DNA of 64,000 bases. Origin: Elysia chlorotica (lineage: Eukaryota > Mollusca > Gastropoda > Plakobranchidae). The position numbers were made by a program, and so were the translations under genes. The notes under the pieces were generated by a model. The model saw nothing but the letters and a program-made list of their open reading frames with translations. It made no database searches and was not told the origin of the DNA. Shown piece after piece: positions 59,001 to 64,000 of this stretch; within the stretch, counting starts at the first letter, position 1; each line of letters begins with the position of its first letter. The stretch spans positions 879,431-943,430 of the forward strand of contig RQTK01000057.1 in NCBI GenBank assembly GCA_003991915.1, written 5' to 3'.

Positions 59001-59131
59001 TATAAAAAATTACCTTTATGGACTGGATGGTTAAGGAAGTTCTTGAAATGAGTGACAAGTTCATGATTTCTCACACGTCCTCCTTTTGAGACCATGAAGT
59101 CGAGGACTGCGTCAAGTTCAAAATCTGCCAT
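35843..59131 (-). CDS. Sosondowah ankyrin-repeat protein (SOWAH family), whole gene span
   Basis: I followed 18 coding exons in one frame from ATG (59129-59131) to TAA (35843-35845), about 567 residues, normal for SOWAHA/SOWAHC. Residues 1-60 form the conserved SOWAH N-terminal domain (FMVSKGGRVRNHELVTHFK, FKDYVNELATIK). Residues 61-293 are a Ser-rich linker. About 294-330 is the pre-ankyrin helix (LSAEQREWMVVCSSAEYHEM). Two ankyrin repeats follow (GYTALHWGAKAGK and GYTALHLAAIHGHEQ), then DYSGKKAKQYL, then a basic Ser-rich tail (VSRRLGSDL, MSNRAKAISSLMQANS). The molecular role of the family is poorly known. Four exons are 12, 3, 3 and 3 nt. A 9.5-kb intron (38319-47785) is full of duplications. 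An alternative terminal exon gives a 466-residue form. No gene symbol is given because the A/B/C/D split is vertebrate. Confidence 0.9.
36784..36905 (-). CDS. SOWAH exon, Ser/His-rich tail
   Basis: 40 codons plus two bases, from TTTTAG|TATGGA to AG|GTATTT: YGSDMDLMPPPSSNML and RERLHHSPHN. In phase with both neighbours. Confidence 0.8.
37469..37686 (-). CDS. SOWAH exon, basic Ser-rich conserved tail
   Basis: Encodes PIKSLDDSFIRSTSMRMSNR, AKAISSLMQANSVVARQS and ASWAGSNDD. Acceptor TTTCACAG, donor GTAGTC. The run of Arg/Ser and SNRAKAISSLM motifs is typical of SOWAH C-termini; phosphorylation sites are likely but inferred. Confidence 0.85.
38283..38318 (-). CDS. SOWAH 36-nt exon
   Basis: TTCTTCAG acceptor, GTAAGT donor, encodes LLVSRRLGSDL with split codons at both ends that match the exon donor at 47786 and the exon at 37686. 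Confidence 0.8.
39043..39228. repeat. (GAA)n microsatellite flanked by 60-bp direct repeats
   Basis: CCCTTAGAAAAAAAAAAA, GGAAGCTGTAATTCTTGCC and AGTTTTTGCCACGC occur on each side of a GAA run of about 60 bp, nearly identical. The repeat and its flank appear to have been duplicated together. Confidence 0.9.
40563..41052. repeat. About 485-bp block, copy 1 of duplicated intron segment
   Basis: From GAGGAAAATGCTGTTTTGCC through AACTTAGCATCGATTC to ACTTTCCAGAG; near-identical to 42725-43203, with its first 170 bp also at 42402-42570. TTATTATTCCTAGTACACAC just before it recurs at 41057-41076. Confidence 0.92.
41870..41886. repeat. Poly(A) homopolymer run
   Basis: An uninterrupted A run of more than 20 bases spans this position in the intron. 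It is the source of the Phe-rich frames on the minus strand. Confidence 0.7.
42297..42356. repeat. (GA)n microsatellite 1
   Basis: Pure GA run, followed by AATAGACAGAAAGAAGGGG, a flank shared with the second GA run. Confidence 0.95.
42354..42570. repeat. Duplicated intron segment, short copy 2
   Basis: AGACAGAAAGAAGGGGTACA, ATCTAGGGGTCTCTCTGAGG, then the first 170 bp of the 485-bp block up to ATCGATTCAAAAAA, where a GA run takes over. Confidence 0.92.
42572..42674. repeat. (GA)n microsatellite 2 with CGAGA interruptions
   Basis: GA run of about 100 bp broken twice by ACGAGA, lying exactly at the join between copies 2 and 3 of the duplicated block. Confidence 0.95.
42675..43203. repeat. Duplicated intron segment, full copy 3
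   Basis: Repeats the AGACAGAAAGAAGGGGTACA flank and the complete 485-bp block, near-identical to 40563-41052. Confidence 0.92.
47631..47866 (-). CDS. SOWAH ankyrin-end exon, read through to alternative stop
   Basis: Acceptor TTTTCGCAG, then ADANLRDYSGKKAKQYL, the conserved segment after the last SOWAH ankyrin repeat. Without splicing at 47785 the frame runs on through NLYHHHATNSNNAQ to TGA at 47631-47633, giving a 466-residue form. Confidence 0.8.
47786..47866 (-). CDS. SOWAH ankyrin-end exon, spliced (long) form
   Basis: An internal donor C|GTAAGC after SSKAQ has phase 1, the same as the upstream exon, and joins in frame to the exon at 38318. The long form thus adds the conserved basic tail. 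Confidence 0.75.
48487..48559 (-). CDS. SOWAH exon, second ankyrin repeat
   Basis: TTTTTCAG|GGCTAC to A|GTAAGT: GYTALHLAAIHGHEQIIELL, a canonical ankyrin repeat. Confidence 0.95.
49138..49172. repeat. (ATG)n microsatellite
   Basis: About 11 ATG units in the intron. It resembles the LINE tails here but no element body adjoins it. Confidence 0.9.
49391..49393 (-). CDS. SOWAH 3-nt micro-exon (Gly)
   Basis: ATCAAG|GGA|GTAAGT. No AG dinucleotide occurs in the roughly 93 nt upstream, after a TTTCTCTTTTCCTTTCATCT tract, so this AG would be the first one met. The Gly fits between NIDQRS and GYTALHLAA, as in the usual SOWAH/ankyrin spacing (RS-G-GYTALH). Candidate; transcript data needed. Confidence 0.6.
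49440..50980. other. SOWAH intron, no further feature
   Basis: Apart from the GA-rich tract at its left end this stretch is AT-rich intron. I see no exon or recognisable mobile element. Confidence 0.5.
49509..49580. repeat. (GA)n microsatellite
   Basis: Pure GA run of about 48 bp followed by imperfect GAAATAGAGA repeats. Confidence 0.95.
50983..51072 (-). CDS. SOWAH exon, first ankyrin repeat
   Basis: TTTCAG|ACTGCT to TCT|GTAAGT, 30 codons: TALHWGAKAGKAEVIKLIAN then NIDQRS. The canonical G-Y before TALHW is absent from this exon and is supplied by upstream micro-exons. Confidence 0.93.
51734..51736 (-). CDS. SOWAH 3-nt micro-exon (Tyr)
   Basis: GAATCAG|TAT|GTGAGT. The upstream intron has a CCCTTTTTTTTCTTCCTC tract and about 124 nt without AG, a very long AG exclusion zone. 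The Tyr is the residue expected just before TALHW. Confidence 0.65.
52167..52236. repeat. About 70-bp direct repeat, copy 1 (micro-exon duplication)
   Basis: TTTTCATTAGTATCAGAGTA, CTACTTACCCCCTAGACACG and AAGAGCATCAGATGA are repeated at 52681-52748. The repeat contains the TAG|GGG|GTAAGT micro-exon. Confidence 0.92.
52199..52201 (-). CDS. SOWAH 3-nt micro-exon (Gly), second copy, probably weakened
   Basis: TCTAG|GGG|GTAAGT like the copy at 52711, but the pyrimidine tract upstream is replaced by A-rich sequence and a MITE end. It is probably weak or silent. Inclusion of both copies would add one Gly. Confidence 0.3.
52258..52651 (+). mobile_element. Non-autonomous piggyBac-like element with TTAA duplication
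   Basis: Flanked by TTAA on both sides with terminal inverted repeats CCCTTTTACACTTACAG and CTGTAAGGGAAAAAGGG. The interior is CpG-rich on the left. Near the right end a 30-codon frame starts MDDLLRLYQEATDS, possibly a remnant of a transposase N-terminus (inference). It sits beside the duplicated micro-exon segment. Confidence 0.85.
52681..52748. repeat. About 70-bp direct repeat, copy 2 (micro-exon duplication)
   Basis: Second copy of 52167-52236. On the minus strand this copy keeps the CATTCTTCTCTTG pyrimidine tract upstream of its acceptor. Confidence 0.92.
52711..52713 (-). CDS. SOWAH 3-nt micro-exon (Gly)
   Basis: GTCTAG|GGG|GTAAGT with about 85 AG-free nucleotides upstream, including CATTCTTCTCTTG. 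The Gly fits between DFTS and Tyr, giving DFTSGYTALHW, the expected start of the first ankyrin repeat. Confidence 0.6.
52973..53040. repeat. (AAT)n microsatellite
   Basis: About 17 AAT units, bounded by AACAACAAC stretches. Confidence 0.95.
53284..53295 (-). CDS. SOWAH 12-nt micro-exon (DFTS)
   Basis: CTCTATTTCAG|GATTTTACAAGT|GTACGT. A strong pyrimidine tract (TCTTTTTCTCTATTTC) precedes it. Asp-Phe-Thr-Ser is the family-typical sequence just before G-Y/F-TALHW and directly follows LAKLK of the upstream exon in phase 0. Confidence 0.75.
54092..54325. repeat. Minisatellite, four units of about 58 bp
   Basis: Unit: CTTTATTAT, AATCACTACGATAATGATAT, TTATATATAAAATGAAA. Four consecutive copies with small length changes. 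Confidence 0.95.
54330..54430 (+). mobile_element. Retroposon 3' tail with (ATT)n end
   Basis: CACTTTGTAAAGCGCACTGAG, GTGTTGCGCTAAATAAAAG and a terminal ATT repeat form the GCGC-stem tail seen in many LINE/SINE 3' ends. It follows the minisatellite and stops about 18 bp from the donor of the SOWAH exon at 54448. Confidence 0.7.
54448..54549 (-). CDS. SOWAH exon, pre-ankyrin helix
   Basis: CCACAG|CTGAGT to AAG|GTAACT, 34 codons: LSAEQREWMVVCSSAEYHEM then LLSKNPGLAKLK, the conserved helix before the ankyrin block. Confidence 0.92.
54650..55270. other. SOWAH intron, nothing found
   Basis: Uniformly AT-rich sequence with no exon, repeat or mobile element that I can support. Confidence 0.5.
55275..55325 (-). 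CDS. SOWAH 51-nt acidic exon
   Basis: TTTCAG|GGAGAG to ACG|GTGAGA, 17 codons: GEEDDDVSHSSSASYVT. In phase with both neighbours. Confidence 0.82.
55667..55864 (-). CDS. SOWAH exon, Ser/Thr-rich linker
   Basis: 66 codons from CCCCAG|GACTCT to CCG|GTATGT. SVKDKIKNLNKIHSETDL looks helical; the rest is linker. Confidence 0.88.
56023..56091. repeat. Two-copy tandem repeat, 34 bp unit
   Basis: CTTAACATCAAATGTGGTAT followed by AACTTATATAGT occurs twice. Confidence 0.9.
56277..56428 (-). CDS. SOWAH exon, linker
   Basis: TTCTAG|CTTCAC to ACG|GTAAAA. SPSKPQNDADSVDGGGM and SRIKVDEAMEVRMRQ. Split codon matches the upstream exon. Confidence 0.87.
57265..57562 (-). CDS. SOWAH exon, Ser-rich linker
   Basis: 99 codons plus one base, CCATAG|TCTGGA to G|GTCAGT. 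Starts SGEKVLLLKRKYRP, continues as a Ser/Thr-rich low-complexity stretch, ends PRAQSEPPAG. Confidence 0.9.
57649..57856 (+). mobile_element. TTAA-type MITE (piggyBac-like), copy 4
   Basis: AACCTTTTTACACTGCATGA at the left, GATGGGAGAGGGTTAA at the right, with TGCAGATCAATACA and GGTGCTAGCAC inside; same family as 13610-13792. Confidence 0.75.
58462..58523 (-). CDS. SOWAH exon, N-terminal domain part 2
   Basis: ATTCCAG|CCCAAAAC to GAA|GTAAGT: AQNREKFKDYVNELATIKL. Matches the conserved second half of the SOWAH N-terminal domain. Confidence 0.93.
59014..59131 (-). CDS. SOWAH first coding exon, N-terminal domain part 1
   Basis: MADFELDAVLDFMVSKGGRV and RNHELVTHFKNFLNHPVHK. The ATG is chosen because the family domain starts a few residues after it. 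Donor GTAATT with phase 1. Confidence 0.93.
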
Positions 59132-59639
59132 TTTATCCTTCAATTGAAGCAAATACACTTTTGATTTCTGAATCGGGATTATTCAAATAACAAGACAATT
59201 TATAAATCACCATATGACATGTAACAAATCATTTTAAGATGTAGAATTTACATCTTAATCATTACAAAATTTTATTTTTCTAAATTTTAATGTAACCATA
59301 ATTCAAAGTTTAACACACTTGCATGTATAGCTTTTAGTATATTTAGAAGTATTAGGATATGTGCATCAACTTTCTTAATTTGGTCCTAACTGGTGCATTT
59401 ATGGCCTTTGATTTGTATGTTACATGTTTTCTGATGCTTTTGATACAGTTGTATATATACAACATCTCTGCCAAAGAACCTGTCCCTTGAAGACAAGAAC
59501 TACAAAGAGCTATCAAGTTCTACAGCAAATTCTTAGAGAATCATTCTCAGAATATGCTTCAAATTGACACTGATACAATCAGTGGAGTAATCTAAATTTT
59601 CTAAAGAATCCTACACAAATACAGAAGCCTGTAGGGTAA
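59132..59639. other. SOWAH upstream region
   Basis: Probable 5' UTR and promoter side of the SOWAH gene. AT-rich; I see no TATA box or noncoding exon that I can place. Confidence 0.35.
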
Positions 59640-60288
59640 TTAACTACTTGACTGTGATGAGCGAAGTTGTCCTTTACTATTTCACAACGATGAGGACATT
59701 GTCAGCTATTTGAAGTCCTTTTGATATTTCATTGTGAGATAGTCAAAATTCTTTCAAGTTTTGTGTTTGTTGTTTCCATAAGAGAGAGATATTTTCTCTT
59801 TTCACTTTGTTATGATCTTGGAAGCTACAGTGGATGAAGACTTCGATTTTCATGTTGATTTTGATGACTATGAGACATCAGATTCTGAAGTTTCGTCTCA
59901 GAGTATTTATATAGATAACACTGTCCATCCTATTTAACTGACAAGTTAATGTTTTAGACGCATTTTTGTGATTTACACAAACCAACTTGACATTGTTATT
60001 GCCCAAATCCGAAAAAAGAGAGAAAAAAAGGGGGTTCCGCAGCTAAAAAAAAGAAAGAAAAAACAACAACAACAACAAAAAGCAGGCAGTCTGGGGGATG
60101 TAATCTCCATGTGCGAAATTGTTAATGAAAAAAATTATAAAAATTCCGTTTTTAATCTTCAGAAAAAAACAACAATATTTCACATACAAATAAGTATAAG
60201 TCTAGATCATTTGAAGGTCAAGAACACGTTTGCGGGAAAATTCAATCTCAGACTCGTTCATAACACAAACAAATATAAAACATGCCCC

Positions 60289-60398
60289 TAGTCTAGTTCC
60301 TTGATATGACTAGATTTGATGTAGATACTGGCTAGGAGTAGTATTATTAGTAGTAAGTAGCCTACAGTTTCGTGGTAGCTTACGACACATGTTGTTGT
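60289..60398. repeat. About 110-bp direct repeat, copy 1
   Basis: GTCTAGTTCCTTGATATGAC, TAGATTTGATGTAGATACTG and CCTACAGTTTCGTGGTAGCT recur at 62360-62487. Here it is followed by a full SINE-like body. Confidence 0.92.
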
Positions 60399-60605
60399 TA
60401 TTGTTGAGTTGGTTTAACGTCCAACATCAGCACTATACAGGCTATGCTGTGGACGGGCCCCAAGACTAACGTCTGACAATTGTATGTGCTGCCCCACAAG
60501 AAAAAGGGCGGGATGCCATGACTCCTGTCTCAGCCGATCACATTATACTGACACCGACCCAACCAGTAGGGAGCGCAATCGCGAGGGCTCGAACTCAGAC
60601 CTTTT
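60399..60605 (+). repeat. SINE-like dispersed repeat, best complete copy
   Basis: Starts GAGTTGGTTTAACGTCCAAC after a GTT repeat, runs through GGACGGGCCCCAAGACTAAC, TGACAATTGTATGTGCTGCC, CACATTATACTGACACCGAC, and ends GGGCTCGAACTCAGACC, which resembles a tRNA B-box. It is about 200 bp and noncoding. Confidence 0.85.
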
Positions 60606-60723
60606 GCGTCGCAAGCCGATTTTCTACAAAATAAACAGGTAATGCTTTTCAGTTGGTAGCCAAATTTTCATTGACAATTTGAATACACTAAAAAAAAGTA
60701 TTCGCCAGCAATCAAGTGGTTAA

Positions 60724-62355
60724 CTGAGATACAAGTATGTTGTATTTCCTCCATGACAGTCCCTGTTGCTCATTTACCAAAAGGACAATTGAAACCCCTG
60801 AAATGACCTGAGGGTGTCATAATCAGCACTCATAATGCACCTTAACTAATGTAAACCAATCAAGAGAAGCAATTGACATACGTTGATTGAAAGAAAAAAA
60901 TACATTGCAATTCATTTAATATCATCAGCAAGTCCATAAAACTTCTAGATGTGATTGGTTGACTCTAGATAGATAATTTACAACATTTCTGAACACAGGT
61001 CCAGATCCAAACTCGGCTTTATGGGCTTTATTCTAACAGGTGAGTCAGCATCCTGCTCTGAGGTTCGTAGCCATACAAACGTTCTTTTAAAATTTTGCTT
61101 CTCTGTGATCGCTATATAGGATCCCTCAGAGAGGGGGATGATAGGGAGGCAACATAGAGAACGCCCCTGTGGGTATTGTAAGCTGAGAAATGCTAGATGA
61201 TAGCGGAGCTGCAACTATGGTTGAGTGTCAATGTTGCAGACGGAATACGATTTATACCCTTTTTAAAACCGAAAATTACACTACATGCTTCTTTGAAGGG
61301 TATATTTACAGACAATCGAATGTACATCATTTTGTTTGAAGAAGGTGGAAAAATACACACATAATGACCAAAAAAAATTAAAGTTTAAAATGACTCATTT
61401 TACTACAAAATTTCAATTTCAAGGCAGCTGATTCAATCTTTTAAGCATTAAAAAGTAACTCTGTTTTCATATTGTATTGCACATCTGGAGTTCACTAGAT
61501 AAAAGGGTAATGAACATGACAAGTCATTCGCACTCACAGTATCTTCTCCTTCTGGACCGAATATAACTGGTCTACACAGAGGATTTAATTCTTCAATGTG
61601 ATACCCATGAATATCAACTATATAATTATGTTAGCGCAGTGTAGCACATGCTGCTCCTCCTCCTCCTCCTCCTTAATTAAACTATCTTCTTTTAACTTCT
61701 TTTCCATTCAATTTTAATAATTTGCAACATATGGACAATGGATAATTACCATGCATTATGAAAATACTTAGATTTAGAATATTGAAGAAATCTGTGTCAA
61801 TGTATCGTTTTACCTAATTTGTTAAAATTATGATATCAAAATACAATTTACAAACATCACAGCACGCTTACAACAAAATAGAAAATATATCTTAAATTTA
61901 CTATTTAGCCATCCATGTGCAGCACACAAAATTTATTTCTTTGTAAACTATAAAATTCTGTTAAAGCTGAAATTCAATTTCTCTAAGGTCACGAAGTACT
62001 TAAAAATTTAAAATAAATATAACACTCATGGAAATAAGTTCGTATTTCCATATCAACCAAGTAAAGTCGTTTAGCATTAGAGAAGATCCATGTACAATTT
62101 GGTTCCTCGGAAATGTTTATCTGGATAAAAATTAAAACAATGATTTATTCTGTGTAGTTCAAACTGCACTTAATAAAGTAAAGTCATTAACCTCTCAATG
62201 ACCCCTCGTGAGACGGTGGTTGTCACAGGTTTGTCAGGTGTCTACTTATTTATTGCTCAAAATTTAAGTGAAAGGAATCGGTGCATTTTCGCCGCCGTGA
62301 CAGAAGTAATTGAGAATTTATTATGTTTAGGACATTAGTTTGGTTCTAGTTATAT
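60724..62355. other. Upstream intergenic sequence, no supported gene
   Basis: Contains a 78-codon minus frame (60978-61214, KRTFVWLRTSEQDADSP) without a recognised domain, and a (CTC)n run near 61650. Nothing else was recognised. Confidence 0.4.
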
Positions 62356-62359
62356 CTAG

Positions 62360-62487
62360 ATCTAGTCTAGTTCCTTGATATGACTAGATTTGATGTAGAT
62401 ACTGGCTAAATTAGTAGTAAGTAGCCTACAGTTTCGTGGTAGCTTACGACACTGTATGTTGTTGTTGTTGTTGTTGAGTTGGTTTTT
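62360..62487. repeat. About 110-bp direct repeat, copy 2, ending in a truncated SINE head
   Basis: Same sequence as 60289-60410 including the GTTGTTGTTGAGTTGGTTT start of the SINE-like repeat, but the SINE body is missing. Confidence 0.9.
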
Positions 62488-63120
62488 CATAACAATATAT
62501 GCGATGGCTCACGACGGATTGTAAGCTACTGCACCGTTAAAAACAGTCCTAAATCTAGATAGATATAGTTCAGTTCCTAAATCTGAATAAATTCTATAAT
62601 CCTAAAATTTAGATAAGAACTAGGGTCTAATTTTTAATATTCTAGACTCCTAGCAGCATTATTATAACTTGTCTTATTATTTAGAATACAACTAGGCTAA
62701 ATCTTAACTCCATTTCATATTTCTCAATGATAGCCTATCGAGATACTAGATCTAGATCTATCTATATTCAATCTAGATTCTAAATGTACCTGTAGGCAAA
62801 CACGGCAAGTTTTTATTACATCCTGTAACACATTTTTAAACACAACATTAACAGTTTCCCTGTTGTCTGTATTAGATTTCTAGGTCTATTTTTGGTGTCA
62901 ACTGTGAGATTGTTTACGTGCAGTAGGCTTGCCTGCTTGGAAAGTTGGGCTCGGCTGCAGACAGGAGAGTTGCCATTTCCTTTTGTGATCCGCACATTTA
63001 TTTGTAAGATAAGAAAGTTTGATCAGTAGCCGAAAACATTAAATTTACGTAAATGGCTGTCATGCATGCTTGTTCTTCTTTGAGGATCCCCAACTTATTT
63101 CTTTAAAAAAAAAAAGCCTA

Positions 63121-63310
<190 letters not shown>

Positions 63311-63794
63311 CTCTCTGCATCAGGCGTTTCTATTTTTACATGTATTTTTACCTCGCTACCTATTAATATTGAGGACTGACACTGTCATATTAATAGGCCC
63401 ACCGTGGTTTTGTCTGCCAATATAGGACCGAAACGACAATAACGTGTTGTTTTGATTTGCTTTGTTTTGTTTCAACCTCAATGTATATCCAAATTAAGGA
63501 CTAACGTTGTCATGAAATAACACCTATGCCGTATTAATATTTTGTTACATCCTTTTGCCTGTTAAAACATCTCGGCATTTTCAGGTATGTCGTGTATCTT
63601 TTCATGCATCGTGCTACACGTAAAAGATTTAAAGTAGGCCTACCATTTAACACATTTTTCTGCTAACCAGCTCGCTTGGAAGCAATTATAACCTGTTCTT
63701 ATTGTGCCCAAACGGGGGCCTCTTAAGTACACATCTAACAAATATTTTCTGGCAGGATCCCTGAAAAACGCGCTTATTATGACCAGCTTATATA

Positions 63795-64000
63795 GGTTGG
63801 TTGGTTGGTTGGTTGGGTTTTTAACGTCCAACATCAGCAACTTGTGGCTATATCGTGGACGGGCCCCAAGACGGACGTCTGACAATTTTATGTGCTGCCA
63901 CACACGAGACAGGGTGGGGATACCATGACTCCTGTCTCAGCCGGTCACATTATACTGACACCGACCCAACCAGTAGGGATCGAAACCGCCAGGACTCGAA
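63795..64000 (+). repeat. SINE-like dispersed repeat, copy cut by window end
   Basis: TTGGTTGGTTGGTTGGGT head, then TTTTAACGTCCAACATCAGC, GGACGGGCCCCAAGACGGAC, CCGGTCACATTATACTGACA and CCAGGACTCGAA at the window edge. Confidence 0.85.

Larger units (their letters stand above)
59640..60723 (+). mobile_element. Candidate TTAA-flanked piggyBac-like element remnant with nested SINE
   Basis: Left end TTAACTACTTGACTGTGA, right end CAATCAAGTGGTTAA; read inward the ends match at about 13 of 15 positions. A 41-codon acidic frame (59814-59939) begins MILEATVDEDFDFHVDFDDY, like the acidic N-termini of piggyBac transposases. No catalytic part remains. A SINE-like copy lies inside at 60399-60605. Confidence 0.55.

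Noticed and set aside
60399-60605. Possible tRNA gene because of the GACTCGAACTC motif
   Set aside because: No cloverleaf can be drawn around it, and the sequence is a dispersed repeat.

Overview
This window is animal nuclear DNA. It is AT-rich, its genes have many short GT-AG exons split by long introns, and it is full of microsatellites, SINE-like repeats, TTAA-flanked MITEs and non-LTR retrotransposon pieces. The gene content and the recurrent CTAGAT-type tracts suggest a lophotrochozoan, most likely a gastropod mollusc. That assignment is inference, not proof.

Two protein-coding genes fill most of the window, both on the minus strand. Gene 1 runs from 30667 down to 4913. It is an orthologue of RNF31/HOIP (LUBEL in flies), the RBR E3 ligase that makes Met1-linked (linear) ubiquitin chains. 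I could follow it in frame through 26 coding exons from ATG to stop: PUB, B-box-like zinc finger, long Gln-rich linker, NZF, Ser-rich linker, UBA region, RING1, IBR, catalytic RING2 and LDD. With one copy of a duplicated exon pair it is about 2052 residues, roughly twice the human protein.

Gene 2 runs from 59131 down to 35843. It is a sosondowah ankyrin-repeat protein (SOWAH family). It has the family N-terminal domain, a Ser-rich linker, two visible ankyrin repeats and a basic/Ser-rich tail spread over distant 3' exons. The long form is about 567 residues, and an alternative terminal exon gives about 466.

The most unusual structure is in gene 2. The conserved ankyrin motif can only be completed by four micro-exons: one of 12 nt (DFTS) and three of 3 nt (Gly, Tyr, Gly). 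Each has GT-AG borders and a long AG-free stretch upstream. One of the 3-nt exons is itself duplicated around a piggyBac-like MITE. In gene 1, a recent segmental duplication copied the linker and UBA exons. It left one UBA copy without a donor site and with an in-frame stop, a possible poison exon, and a LINE 3' fragment sits at the junction. A second LINE (about 23.03-24.25 kb) shows 5' inversion with an 11-bp target-site duplication, the signature of twin priming.

Layout: 1-4.9 kb, flank and probable 3' UTR of RNF31; 4.9-30.7 kb, RNF31; 30.7-35.8 kb, RNF31 upstream region, spacer and SOWAH 3' side; 35.8-59.1 kb, SOWAH, with a 9.5-kb repeat-rich intron at 38.3-47.8 kb; 59.1-64 kb, upstream repeats (TTAA element, SINEs, TCTA microsatellite). 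No tRNA, rRNA or CRISPR was found. The two genes have no obvious functional link beyond being neighbours.
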